In this document: positions 8,429 through 19,741 of the stretch, piece after piece
Layout of the letters: each line of letters begins with the position of its first letter
Position numbering within the stretch: position 1 is the first letter of the stretch
Notes under the pieces: model-generated
Databases searched by the model: none
Seen by the model: only the letters and a program-made list of their open reading frames with translations
What the model was told of the DNA's origin: nothing
NCBI RefSeq assembly: GCF_014284365.1
Contig: NZ_JACOGG010000006.1
Span: 1-64,000 of the forward strand
Direction of reading: 5' to 3'
DNA: 64,000 nucleotides
From: Cognatundibacterium rugosum
Lineage (GTDB): Bacteria; Pseudomonadota; Gammaproteobacteria; Burkholderiales; Burkholderiaceae_D
Translations under genes and position numbers: made by a program

Positions 8429-10604
<2,176 letters not shown>

Positions 10605-10644
10605 GCTCGGGAAACCGTATTAAATGGAACAAAATGCTGCGCAC

Positions 10645-10674
10645 TGTATAAAAAATCAGTAAAATAAAGCGCAA
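10645..10674 (-). promoter_or_regulatory. Predicted queA promoter
   Basis: The minus strand reads TTGCGC (10674-10669), 18 bases, then TATACA (10650-10645), about 40 bases upstream of the queA start. The -35 match is only partial. The rest of the queA-recG gap is AT-rich around 10730-10750 and must hold the recG promoter, for which I see no clear -35/-10 pair. Confidence 0.4.
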
Positions 10675-10792
10675 CAACCTGCCCCTCAGTAGAAACTCAG
10701 GGGGAAGTGCGCATGCGGTATGCTGATTTTTTAGCAAACTTGTTTATAACCGACCAGGCAAAGCCGACGGCAAAACCCACCATTTTACACCC

Positions 10793-12973
10793 ATGGCAGC
10801 GGAACACCCAAATGCACAGGATGAGATCGCCCTGACTACGGCAACGCCCGCAGCGGAAAATGCGCTAGCAAACCACGCCAGTGGGTCAGCGCAGACTTCA
10901 GCGCGTACGAAAACCGGCGCAAAGAAAACTGCCAAAGCCCCCGCAAAAGCTCCCGTTAAAGCCAGTGATAAGCTGGCCAGGCTGGGCTTACGTAAAGACA
11001 TGGATTTTATCCTGCATTTACCGATGCGCTATGAGGACGAAACCCAGATCCTGAGTATGCGCGAAGCCAGTCTGCGCGGCGGCAGCCAGGTGCAGATCGA
11101 AGGCGTGGTCACTGCGGCAGACGTGCAATACCGGCCAAGGCGGCAACTGGTGGTCACCCTCAGCGATGACAGCGATCAGGTTACGCTGCGTTTTTTGAAT
11201 TTTTATGGCAGCCAGACCAAGCAGCTAGCGATAGGCACCAGGGTGCGCGCGCGCGGCGAGCTCAGGCATGGCTTCCTGGGGGCGGAACTGGTGCACCCTA
11301 ACTATAAAATTGTCAATGAAGGCGCGCCGTTGCCTAAGGCATTGACGCCGGTCTATCCATCTGGGGAAGGCGTGCCGCAAGCCTTGCTGCGTAAGGCCAT
11401 CAGCAATGCGATAGAACGCGTACACTGGCGCGACACCCTGTCCGCAGCGCGGCTGGCCAGCCTGCAATTGTGTGGCTTTGAAACTGCCGTCCGTACCCTG
11501 CATCACCCACCGCCCGATATCGATCAGTACAGCCTGATGGAGCACGAACACCCGGCCTGGCTGCGCATGAAGTTCGATGAACTGCTGGCACAGCAACTCT
11601 CGCTCAAGCGCGCCCAGCTGACAAGGCGCAGCAAAGGCGCACCGGCAATGCCACTGGTCGGTGAACTCAGCAATGCTTTTCTGATTAATCTGCCATTCTC
11701 TCTGACTGGGGCGCAGGAAAAAGTGCTGGCGGAAATCCGTGCCGATCTGCGTCAAGACTACCCTATGCAGCGCTTACTGCAAGGCGATGTAGGCAGCGGC
11801 AAAACCATCGTTGCAGCACTCGCGGCGGCACAGGCGATCGACAATGGTTTTCAGGCGGCATTGATGGCACCGACTGAAATTTTGGCAGAACAACATTTCC
11901 GCAAAATCGCCGCCTGGCTGGAACCGCTGGGTGTGAAAACAGCCTGGCTGACCGGCAGCCTGAAAAAGAAAGAAAAAGATCAAGCCAATGCCATGATCAG
12001 CTCTGGCGAGGCACAACTGGTGATAGGCACGCATGCACTGATCCAGGACAGCGTGCAGTTTGCTCATCTGGGACTGGTGCTGGTCGATGAGCAGCATCGC
12101 TTTGGCGTAGGGCAGCGTTTAAATCTGGCGAACAAAGCCGTGGCCGGTAAAGTACCGCATCAACTGATGATGTCCGCCACGCCTATCCCGCGTACGCTGG
12201 CGATGACGTATTTTGCGGATCTGGAAGTCTCCGTAATTGATGAGCTGCCGCCTGGCCGCACGCCTATCGTCACGCGCGTGATCGACCAGAACCGGCGTGA
12301 TGAAGTGATCGCCCGGGTCCACGCGGCAGCGCAGGAAGGTAAACAAGTCTATTGGGTTTGCCCATTGATCGAAGAGTCGGAAACCCTGCAATTACAAACC
12401 GCGACCGATACCCATATGATGCTGGCCGCCGCCTTACCTGGCATACAGGTCGGCCTGGTGCATGGGCGTCTGAAACCAGCTGAAAAACAAACCGTCATGG
12501 ATGACTTCATCCACCAGCGCAGTCAGGTACTGGTCGCCACGACGGTGATTGAGGTCGGGGTTGACGTGCCGAATGCGAGTCTGATGGTGATCGAGCATGC
12601 CGAGCGCTTCGGCCTGTCGCAGTTACATCAGTTGCGCGGCAGGGTCGGTCGCGGCGCGGCGGCCTCGGTCTGTTTGCTGCTTTACCAGGGCCCGCTGGGC
12701 GGTACAGCCAAACAGCGGCTGGCCACGATGCGCGAGAGTAACGACGGCTTTGAAATCGCCAGAAAAGATCTGGAATTACGCGGCCCCGGTGAATTCCTTG
12801 GAGCCCGCCAATCCGGCGAAGCCATGTTACGCTTTGCGAATCTGGAAACCGATCAGTGGCTGGTCGAAAAAGCGCGCAATCTGGCGCAGGAATTACTTAA
12901 ACATGATCCGGTCACCGTCGCCGCCCATCTGGAACGCTGGCTGGGGAACAAAGAAGAATTTCTGCGGGTCTGA
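10793..12973 (+). CDS. recG: ATP-dependent DNA helicase RecG
   Basis: Branch-migration helicase that regresses stalled forks and processes Holliday junctions and R-loops. It has 726 residues. The N-terminal 60 residues are an Ala/Lys/Thr-rich extension not seen in E. coli RecG (693 residues). Then come the wedge/OB domain (about 90-190) and the SF2 helicase core with Walker A QGDVGSGKT (near 330), the DEQH box (near 428) and motif VI HQLRGRVGRG (near 615). The LGARQSGE motif lies in the C-terminal TRG region. If the extension is an artefact of start choice, translation could begin further in, but no better ribosome site stands out. It is divergent from queA. Confidence 0.96.
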   Translation: MAAEHPNAQDEIALTTATPAAENALANHASGSAQTSARTKTGAKKTAKAPAKAPVKASDKLARLGLRKDMDFILHLPMRYEDETQILSMREASLRGGSQVQIEGVVTAADVQYRPRRQLVVTLSDDSDQVTLRFLNFYGSQTKQLAIGTRVRARGELRHGFLGAELVHPNYKIVNEGAPLPKALTPVYPSGEGVPQALLRKAISNAIERVHWRDTLSAARLASLQLCGFETAVRTLHHPPPDIDQYSLMEHEHPAWLRMKFDELLAQQLSLKRAQLTRRSKGAPAMPLVGELSNAFLINLPFSLTGAQEKVLAEIRADLRQDYPMQRLLQGDVGSGKTIVAALAAAQAIDNGFQAALMAPTEILAEQHFRKIAAWLEPLGVKTAWLTGSLKKKEKDQANAMISSGEAQLVIGTHALIQDSVQFAHLGLVLVDEQHRFGVGQRLNLANKAVAGKVPHQLMMSATPIPRTLAMTYFADLEVSVIDELPPGRTPIVTRVIDQNRRDEVIARVHAAAQEGKQVYWVCPLIEESETLQLQTATDTHMMLAAALPGIQVGLVHGRLKPAEKQTVMDDFIHQRSQVLVATTVIEVGVDVPNASLMVIEHAERFGLSQLHQLRGRVGRGAAASVCLLLYQGPLGGTAKQRLATMRESNDGFEIARKDLELRGPGEFLGARQSGEAMLRFANLETDQWLVEKARNLAQELLKHDPVTVAAHLERWLGNKEEFLRV

Positions 12974-13072
12974 GATCGCCGTGCGCCATGCCCACATTAG
13001 CCACGGGATCAGGGCAGCCTCGGGCAGCGCTACCTTAACGCCATCGCAACAACACCATTACCTAAACTACGT

Positions 13073-13558
13073 ATGCTGACACTGATCAAAGCCGATCTGC
13101 ACAATCCTCGTCATACCCAGGACTTGCTGCAGCAATTGAATGCCTATGCGCTCGACCCTATGGGTGGTGGCGCAGCCCTGTCGCCGTACAGCCAGGCGAA
13201 TCTGATCGCCGAACTGCAAAAACGCCAAGCAATGGTGCATGCTTTTCTGGCGTATGAAGCGGAACAGGCCGCTGCTTTTTCCATTTGCATAGAGGGCTTT
13301 TCTACTTTCGCATGTCAGCCCTTATTGAACATTCACGACTTTGCGGTACATCCCGATTTCCGTGGACGGGGTATCAGTCAGCAACTCATGCGCTATATCT
13401 GCGATTATGCGCAACAACTAGGCTATTGCAAGCTCACACTGGAAGTCCTGGAGGGCAATCATCCGGCACGTCAGTTGTACCTGCGCCAGGGCTTTGCCAC
13501 GTATGAGCTTGATCCTGCCATGGGTGGCGCCATCATGATGCAGAAAAAACTGAGCTGA
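13073..13558 (+). CDS. GNAT-family N-acetyltransferase
   Basis: A 161-residue single-domain acetyltransferase. The acetyl-CoA pyrophosphate loop is visible as HPDFRGRGISQQLM (about 97-110), preceded by the central strand NIHDFAV. It is followed by LTLEVLEGNHPARQLYLRQGF, the usual C-terminal GNAT signature. The N-terminal part carries DPMGGGAAL, which in related proteins helps shape the acceptor site. The substrate cannot be told from sequence. It starts 100 bases after recG on the same strand and ends 143 bases before the SDR gene. The ATG has no strong ribosome site. Confidence 0.85.
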   Translation: MLTLIKADLHNPRHTQDLLQQLNAYALDPMGGGAALSPYSQANLIAELQKRQAMVHAFLAYEAEQAAAFSICIEGFSTFACQPLLNIHDFAVHPDFRGRGISQQLMRYICDYAQQLGYCKLTLEVLEGNHPARQLYLRQGFATYELDPAMGGAIMMQKKLS

Positions 13559-13701
13559 GCAAGCGGGCTATCATGTCTTGCGGTGCAGGTTACAATGCAT
13601 CGCTGCAGCCTGGTTGGACTTAAAACCAGACCCGGACTGACACAAATACAAGACACTAATTCAGCAACTCTATTTCAACGACAAATATAAAGGATGACAG
13701 C

Positions 13702-14610
13702 ATGAGCATAGACTTGACAGGACGCGTAGCGATCGTCACCGGCGCAGGTGGCGGACTGGGGCGTGAACACGCACTGGCACTGGCTGCCAGAGGCGCCAAA
13801 GTCGTGGTCAACGATCTGGGCGGTGCGCGCGATGGTTCCGGCGGCTCATCCGCTGCAGCGCTCGCTGTGGTTGAAGAAATTCTTGCTGCCGGTGGCGAGG
13901 CGATCGCCAACGGTGCATCAGTGACCGATTACGCGGCAGTACAGGCCATGGTGAGTGAGACGATTGCGAAGTGGGGCCGCGTCGACATCCTGGTCAACAA
14001 TGCCGGCATCCTGCGTGACAAGAGTTTCGCCAAAATGGAGCTGGACGAATTTAAACTGGTGATGGATGTGCATCTGATGGGCGCGGTGCATTGCTGCAAA
14101 GCCGTCTGGCCCATCATGACAGAACAAAAATATGGTCGTATCGTCATGACAACCTCTTCGTCTGGCCTGTACGGTAACTTCGGACAATCCAATTACGGCG
14201 CTGCGAAAATGGCGCTGGTCGGTCTGATGCAAACCTTGTCGCTGGAAGGCGCCAAATACGATATCCGCGTCAACAGCCTGGCCCCGACAGCGGCCACACG
14301 CATGACAGAAAGCCTGTTCCCTCCTGAGTTTTTACAAGCCTTACAACCCGCAGACGTGGTTCCGGCTATGTTGGTACTCGCTTCTGAACAGGCGCCGAAC
14401 AGAACCATACTATGCGCCGGTGCCGGCAGCTTTGAGGCCGCCCACATTACCCTGACCCAGGGTGTACACATAGGCCATGCCAGCGACGCGCCGGAACAGC
14501 TCGCTGCACGTCTGGCAGAAGTACGTCAGCGTGAGCACGAAACCGTGCCGGAAAGCGGCATGGCACAAGGGCATCTGGAATTGACTAAGGCCATGGCAAA
14601 CAAAAAATAA
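13702..14610 (+). CDS. SDR-family oxidoreductase, MFE-2/HSD17B4-like 3-hydroxyacyl-CoA dehydrogenase type
   Basis: NAD(P)-dependent short-chain dehydrogenase with 302 residues, longer than a classical SDR. The Rossmann motif TGAGGGLG is at 13-20, NNAG at 99-102, and the catalytic Ser152, Tyr165 and Lys169 lie in SSSGLYGNFGQSNYGAAK. The long insert NDLGGARDGSGGSS after strand 2 and the SLAPTAATRMTE loop are typical of the dehydrogenase unit of peroxisomal multifunctional enzyme 2. This points to a D-3-hydroxyacyl-CoA substrate, but no hydratase or thiolase gene is nearby. A good ribosome site (AAGGATGA) lies before the ATG. Confidence 0.85.
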   Translation: MSIDLTGRVAIVTGAGGGLGREHALALAARGAKVVVNDLGGARDGSGGSSAAALAVVEEILAAGGEAIANGASVTDYAAVQAMVSETIAKWGRVDILVNNAGILRDKSFAKMELDEFKLVMDVHLMGAVHCCKAVWPIMTEQKYGRIVMTTSSSGLYGNFGQSNYGAAKMALVGLMQTLSLEGAKYDIRVNSLAPTAATRMTESLFPPEFLQALQPADVVPAMLVLASEQAPNRTILCAGAGSFEAAHITLTQGVHIGHASDAPEQLAARLAEVRQREHETVPESGMAQGHLELTKAMANKK

Positions 14611-14803
14611 GCAGGCAATCGTGACCATAGGGGACTGGGCTTAGGGCTTCATATTGCAAATCCTACAAATCAAACCACGCCTGGTCCCATTTCAAGTAGC
14701 AAGAAACTGCTTTAGTCACGCAGCATTGACCGGAATTCTGTTTTTTTTATCTTTGGCTGAATAGTTTGCTGACGAGCCGCCAAGTCTGTGCCAAACTAAG
14801 ACC

Positions 14804-15748
14804 ATGACACTCACCGAATTAAAATACATCGTCGCCGTCGCCCGACAAAAACATTTTGGCCATGCCGCTGAGGCCTGTTTTGTGGCGCAACCGACCTTGT
14901 CTGTCGCAATCAAAAAGCTGGAAGATGAGCTGGGCGTCACCATTTTCGAGCGTGGCGGCACTGAAGTGTCGACCACCCCATTGGGTGCACAAATCGTTGC
15001 ACAGGCTGAGCGGGTATTAGAGCAAACCGCTGCCATCAAAGAAATTGCCAAACAAAATAAAGATCCGCTGGCTGGCCCTTTTCGCCTTGGTGTGATCTAT
15101 ACCGTAGGTCCTTATCTGCTGCCCTCTCTGGTCAAAAATATGATAGAGCGGGTGCCGCAGATGCCTTTGGTGCTGCAAGAAAATTTCACGGTCAAATTGT
15201 TGGAATTACTACGTCAGGGTGAGCTCGACGCAGCTATCATGGCGTTGCCCTTGCCCGATCACGGCATGATGATACAGGCTTTGTATGACGAGCCCTTTGT
15301 GGTCGCCATGCCGAAGGACCATGCCTGGGCTGAACGTGAAGAAATATCAGCTGCTGAACTCAAGACGGAAACCATGTTATTACTCGGGAACGGACATTGT
15401 TTCCGTGATCAGGTATTGGAAGTCTGTCCCGAAATGGCACGTTTTTCCACGACCGGCGATGGTATCGCACGCACTTTTGAAGGTTCTTCGCTCGAAACCA
15501 TACGCCATATGGTGGCATCCGGTGTAGGTCTGACTGTATTGCCGGCAGCGTCAGTCGCTGACTTGCGCAGCAAAGATGGCATGCTGCGGTATGTTCCGTT
15601 TTCCGCACCGGAGCCGGAGCGCAGAATCGTGATCGCCTGGCGCAAAAGTTTTACCCGTCAGGCTGCCATCGAAGCAATACGTCAGACTGTGCTGGCCTGC
15701 ACCTTACCGGGCGTCACGATGCTCAGTGAAGACGCCAGCGTGCAATAG
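14804..15748 (+). CDS. oxyR: Hydrogen peroxide-inducible transcriptional activator OxyR
   Basis: LysR-type regulator of 314 residues that senses peroxide by forming an internal disulfide. The N-terminal winged helix-turn-helix is MTLTELKYIVAVARQKHFG followed by AQPTLSVAIKKLE. The sensor domain carries Cys199 and Cys208 in LGNGHCFRDQVLEVC, the same numbering as the E. coli redox pair, so it should be redox-active. The gene lies downstream of recG, as in other Burkholderiales, but with a GNAT and an SDR gene in between. The 193-base upstream gap holds AT-rich sequence and no certain OxyR site. Confidence 0.95.
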   Translation: MTLTELKYIVAVARQKHFGHAAEACFVAQPTLSVAIKKLEDELGVTIFERGGTEVSTTPLGAQIVAQAERVLEQTAAIKEIAKQNKDPLAGPFRLGVIYTVGPYLLPSLVKNMIERVPQMPLVLQENFTVKLLELLRQGELDAAIMALPLPDHGMMIQALYDEPFVVAMPKDHAWAEREEISAAELKTETMLLLGNGHCFRDQVLEVCPEMARFSTTGDGIARTFEGSSLETIRHMVASGVGLTVLPAASVADLRSKDGMLRYVPFSAPEPERRIVIAWRKSFTRQAAIEAIRQTVLACTLPGVTMLSEDASVQ

Positions 15749-15813
15749 CAAAAAACTGCCATATAAACAACAAAAGTTGTATACTTCGGCCACTGCCATT
15801 TTCTGAGGCCGCT

Positions 15814-16365
15814 ATGCCCTATCCTATCCTGCAAACCGAAAGACTGACCTTACGTGTATTGCAATTGGAGGATAGTCCATTCTATCAGCGCTATTTGCTG
15901 GACAATCAGACCCATCTGCAGCCCTGGGAACCTGAACGTCCATCTGATTACTTTTCATTGCAGGCTTGCGAAGCACGTATTGCTCAGTTCAATCAGCAAT
16001 TTATCAGTGGTGCAGGATTTCCTTTCTCAATCTGGCTTGAGGACAGGATGATAGGCATCTGCCACTTCAGCAATGTCGTTCGTGGCGCATTTCAGGCCTG
16101 CCATCTGGGCTACGCCATTGCTGCCGACTGCGAGGGCAAAGCCTTAATGCGCGAAGCAGTGCAGGCTGGCCTGGACTACGTGTTCCGACAACAAGGTTTG
16201 CACAGAGTAATGGCAAACTATGTTCCTGAAAATGCACGCAGTGCTGCTTTGTTGCGTAGCCTGGGATTCGAACAGGAAGGCTATGCCAAAGCTTATCTGC
16301 ACATCAATGGCAGTTGGCGTGATCACGTACTGATGGCGCTGATCGACCCGGTACGTCCAGACTAA
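15814..16365 (+). CDS. RimJ/RimL-like GNAT N-acetyltransferase
   Basis: A 183-residue acetyltransferase of the Acetyltransf_3 type, to which the ribosomal-protein acetylases RimJ and RimL belong. It begins with the characteristic LQTERLTLRVLQLED. It has IGICHFSNVVRG in the middle and LGYAIAADCEGKALMREAVQAGL as the acetyl-CoA loop, although the usual Q/RxxGxG/A is degenerate here. It ends with HRVMANYVPENARSAALLRSLGFEQEGYAK. RimJ (S5 N-terminal alanine) is the best guess by sequence, but other peptide or metabolite targets are possible. Upstream, TATACT near 15780 could be a -10 element. Confidence 0.82.
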   Translation: MPYPILQTERLTLRVLQLEDSPFYQRYLLDNQTHLQPWEPERPSDYFSLQACEARIAQFNQQFISGAGFPFSIWLEDRMIGICHFSNVVRGAFQACHLGYAIAADCEGKALMREAVQAGLDYVFRQQGLHRVMANYVPENARSAALLRSLGFEQEGYAKAYLHINGSWRDHVLMALIDPVRPD

Positions 16366-16451
16366 AGCCTGAGCCGCCATGCGATCTATTGGCAAGCGTC
16401 AACTATTTTTCTCTCCAGTTCGTTGTTCGTTTTTTTCGGATTCATCCTCTC

Positions 16452-18770
16452 ATGAAGCTATCACGCCTGATGTCCTTATTTCCTACGCTGCTGTCTGGCC
16501 TGCTGCTCTGCCTCTGCCTTCCCACCAGTGCACAAATCCAGGTACTTAACCCTGGCGGCAATGCTGCCTCCACGCTCCCAACGGCAAATGCCTTAGCGCG
16601 TACCTCGACGAATACCGCAACGGATACCACGTTGACCCAGCGTCCGAGGATAGCATTGGTATTGTCTGGCGGCGGCGCTCGCGGTTTTGCGCATATCGGC
16701 GTGTTACGGGCTTTGCAAAAAATGCGGGTGCCGGTTGATGTGGTAGTCGGAACCAGCATGGGAGCGGTGGTCGGAGGTGCGTATGCAGCGGGCAGAACGG
16801 CAGATGAGCTGGAACGCATCGTGATCGAAACCGACTGGGATCATGTGATGGCAGACCGCCCTGCACGTTACGACCTCGACTATCGCCGTAAAATTGAGGA
16901 TACGATTATTCCCACCCGGCTGGAACTGGCCGTCACCAAATCCGGTGTATTTTTACCGGCAGCTGCAGCAGGCAATGCTACCCTGGATCATGCTCTGGGC
17001 CGACTGGTACCGGAAGGAATGCGAGATCATGCGGTCAATCAATTAGCACTGCCTTTCCGGTCTGTCGCCTCCGACTTACTTACTGGCGACCTGGTGGAGT
17101 TATCAGATACCCCTCTGCTGGCCTCGATGCGCGCTTCGCTGGCCGTTCCCGGTGTATTTGCCCCGGTGCGTATCAAAGATAAGCTGGTGGTCGATGGGGG
17201 TCTGGTCAGTAATCTGCCGGTCGAGCTGGCGCGCTCTATGGGTGCGGATGTGATCATTGCAGTCAATGTGGGAACGCCGTTGGCAAAGGAAAGAGATTTG
17301 CATAGTGCGATTGATGTCGCGACCCAGATGTTGCAGATATTAACTGAGCAAAATGTACAGCGTTCCATCAAGGAGCTGAAAGTAAATGATGTATTGATCG
17401 CCCCCAAACTGGATGGCATCAGTTTCCTGGACTTTTCTGCTTACCGCCGCGCGATTTCTGCGGGAGAAAATGCCACCTTCCAGCTACAAAGCAAACTACG
17501 CAATTATGCGGTCGATGAAGCGCAATACCAGGTAGTCGATGCCCAGCGCACCCACGCCACCCGTACTGCCAAGACCAGTCTGGTCGCTATGCCGATTACC
17601 CAGATCGAAGTCAAAGGCACGCAATACATTAATCCACAGGCACTGATTTCACAGACTGGACTGGAGACTGGCCATAGCCTGACCCAAGACCAGATCCGCG
17701 CCGCAACGGCAAAGTTATATGGACGCGGTGATCTCGATACCGTAGAAGCCAAGATTGAAGACGTAGTCACTGAGCGTAAGGTCACGATAGAAGCGAAAGA
17801 ATCCGAATCCAGCCGCAACCGTCTGCGCCTGGGGGTAGAATTATCCAGCGACTTTGCAGAAGATAATCGTTTTTCCCTGAGCGTCATGCATGTGGCCTCT
17901 TCGTTGAATCGTTATGGCGCGGAATTGCGCTCAGTTGCCAGAATCGGGAGTCACCAGGAATTCAGCACGCAATTCTGGCAACCGCTGGCACCGGCCTCCC
18001 CCTGGTATGTCGCGCCTGGCTTTGATTACAATGCGACGGGACTGGACAACTACAGTCAGGGATTACGCGTAGGCAGGATTAATGCCAGTGAGACCAGCGT
18101 CTCGTTCTTGCTGGGGCGCCAGCTCGGCAACTGGGGAAGCATCGAGGCAGGTATCCGGCGTGGCTATGCAAAATTGAACAGTGTCATTCCGGTGGCACCG
18201 ATTGATCCCAACACCAAATTCTTTGATACCACACAGTTCCTGAGCTTCCGCGCTGATACGCTCGATTCGCTTACATTCCCGAGCAAAGGCTCGCTGCTGA
18301 CTTTATCGTGGCAGCGCTCCCCCAGCAAAGACAGCGGTGAGCCTTCGCAGGCCAGTTCGGAAATCAGTATGATGCGTGCTTTCCAGTACGGTGACTGGGC
18401 CGGTCACATATATGGTGAATGGGGGCGCTCACAACATAGCAATGCCCCCTCCGCACTGGGTGGTTTTTTACGCCTGTCCGGCTTACCCAGAAATTCATTG
18501 ACGGGTGACGCTAACGTTTTTAGCCGCATACTGATCGCAAAAAAAATCGGTGCTTTGCCTGCGACAGTGGGCGGTGCCATACGATTGGGCTTTTCCGCAG
18601 AACTGGGTGGTGCCTACGGCAATGAAAACAGCTTCCGTTTACATGAACTGAAGCAGGCAGCCAGTACCAGCTTATCGGTCGACACCCGGTTTGGCCCCCT
18701 GTATTTCGGTGTAGGAGCAACCCGCGGTGCGGGTTCTTCAGTTTATCTTTTCTTAGGACCGATCTGGTGA
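16452..18770 (+). CDS. Patatin-like phospholipase with POTRA and outer-membrane barrel (PlpD-like, type Vd autotransporter)
   Basis: Probable secreted or surface lipase that carries its own outer-membrane barrel. I choose ATG 16452 (772 residues) because it gives a clean signal peptide (about 1-28, ending LPTSAQ); an upstream TTG start would bury it. After a Thr/Ala-rich linker comes the patatin domain. It has oxyanion loop SGGGARG (72-78), nucleophile Ser102 in GTSMG and Asp248 in VVDGG, forming a complete Ser-Asp dyad. Residues about 380-460 look like one POTRA repeat. The remainder is beta-strand rich and ends in GPIW with a C-terminal aromatic, as in Omp85-type barrels. Its 3' end overlaps the opposing XRE gene by 28 bases. 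Confidence 0.88.
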   Translation: MKLSRLMSLFPTLLSGLLLCLCLPTSAQIQVLNPGGNAASTLPTANALARTSTNTATDTTLTQRPRIALVLSGGGARGFAHIGVLRALQKMRVPVDVVVGTSMGAVVGGAYAAGRTADELERIVIETDWDHVMADRPARYDLDYRRKIEDTIIPTRLELAVTKSGVFLPAAAAGNATLDHALGRLVPEGMRDHAVNQLALPFRSVASDLLTGDLVELSDTPLLASMRASLAVPGVFAPVRIKDKLVVDGGLVSNLPVELARSMGADVIIAVNVGTPLAKERDLHSAIDVATQMLQILTEQNVQRSIKELKVNDVLIAPKLDGISFLDFSAYRRAISAGENATFQLQSKLRNYAVDEAQYQVVDAQRTHATRTAKTSLVAMPITQIEVKGTQYINPQALISQTGLETGHSLTQDQIRAATAKLYGRGDLDTVEAKIEDVVTERKVTIEAKESESSRNRLRLGVELSSDFAEDNRFSLSVMHVASSLNRYGAELRSVARIGSHQEFSTQFWQPLAPASPWYVAPGFDYNATGLDNYSQGLRVGRINASETSVSFLLGRQLGNWGSIEAGIRRGYAKLNSVIPVAPIDPNTKFFDTTQFLSFRADTLDSLTFPSKGSLLTLSWQRSPSKDSGEPSQASSEISMMRAFQYGDWAGHIYGEWGRSQHSNAPSALGGFLRLSGLPRNSLTGDANVFSRILIAKKIGALPATVGGAIRLGFSAELGGAYGNENSFRLHELKQAASTSLSVDTRFGPLYFGVGATRGAGSSVYLFLGPIW

Positions 18771-19531
18771 GTCATACTGGGTAATTCAGGTTTGGCTTCC
18801 GGACGGCGTAAAGCAGTAAATGCGGAAAATTCCCAGGAGCGGAAGCCAACCAGCAAAGTAAATCCATCCCGCTCGTCGGCTTTCAGGCGCCGGTCTTCCT
18901 GATGCAAACGCGCCAGCTCCGCGACTAATTGCTGAATTTTTTGCACCACCTCCTGCGCACTGCGGCTGGATACCCGGGCCGGGACACATAACAAAGTTTC
19001 CCCTTTATGATCGAAGCTGCCGTTGAAATAATCAGCCACGACATAATCGCGGAAATACTGCTGTACCGGGCCATCTGGTAACCAGTGAAAAGCCGGTGAT
19101 ACGTTCAGTCGGTAGCGATTATTGGGGCGTAATTCAATCAATTCCAGCTTGTCGAGTGCGATCAACTGCAAGATGCACTCTGATTCTGTCATCTGATAAG
19201 TCTCAACAATCTGTTCCATCGTCCAGTTACCAAGGCAGCAAATCGCCACCAGTAAAAGTTTGGGCGCAGCGATCAGGGATTTTTCCTGTGCCAGCGTCAG
19301 CGTATCTGAGTGCGGTGTGACATCGGCAGCCTGACGCAATATATCTTCCATCGCCACTCCGGATGCCTTACAGATTTCAGCCAGCCGTGACAGACTCATA
19401 TCCTTCTGACCGAACATGCGTTTAACGCTGGATTCACTCATATGGATACGCTCGGCCAGCACTTTATAGGTGACGCCGGCAGCACGTAATTCTGAACGCA
19501 AGACCTGCAACAGCAATTCCGGTGAACTCAT
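18743..19531 (-). CDS. XRE-family transcriptional regulator with uncharacterised C-terminal domain
   Basis: A 262-residue DNA-binding protein. The N-terminal Cro/C1-type helix-turn-helix spans about residues 5-68 (VTYKVLAERIHMSESSVKRMFG is the recognition region, then SLSRLAEICKASGV). The remaining 190 residues match no ligand-binding domain I recognise. They contain a possible second winged-helix stretch (WTMEQIVETYQMTESECILQLIALDKLELIEL, about 100-135) and a helix with Arg and Glu pairs. It converges on the patatin gene with a 28-base overlap. Inverted repeats lie just upstream of its start and could be its own operator. Target genes are unknown. Confidence 0.82.
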   Translation of the reverse strand: MSSPELLLQVLRSELRAAGVTYKVLAERIHMSESSVKRMFGQKDMSLSRLAEICKASGVAMEDILRQAADVTPHSDTLTLAQEKSLIAAPKLLLVAICCLGNWTMEQIVETYQMTESECILQLIALDKLELIELRPNNRYRLNVSPAFHWLPDGPVQQYFRDYVVADYFNGSFDHKGETLLCVPARVSSRSAQEVVQKIQQLVAELARLHQEDRRLKADERDGFTLLVGFRSWEFSAFTALRRPEAKPELPSMTHQIGPKKR

Positions 19532-19563
19532 TTTATCTCCTGATCAGTTTGCATTATTGGCAT

Positions 19564-19610
19564 GGTAGCGCTGCACGCTACCTGAGATTGGAAATCTTAC
19601 ACCTTTCCAA
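19564..19610. promoter_or_regulatory. Inverted repeats upstream of the XRE gene
   Basis: Two inverted repeats lie 33-79 bases upstream of the regulator start: GGTAGCG-CTGCA-CGCTACC (19564-19582) and TTGGAAA-N9-TTTCCAA (19588-19610). Their position fits an autoregulatory operator. This is inference. The rest of the 19532-19741 gap is AT-rich with no further feature. Confidence 0.4.
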
Positions 19611-19741
19611 ATGCTATGGTACTAATTTTCTGAACTTGCGACACTATTTCTTTTTTCTTATTCACGCAGTCTCAGCAATCAGCACGCTCATCGATCGCTG
19701 CCCGCGCTCAGACCGCATTCTGCAAAGTACAGCAAACCAGC

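Noticed and set aside
14631-14690. Imperfect inverted repeat GGGACTGGGC/GCCTGGTCCC after the SDR gene
   Set aside because: Eight of ten pairs with a loop of about 35 bases and no T tract; too weak to call a terminator.
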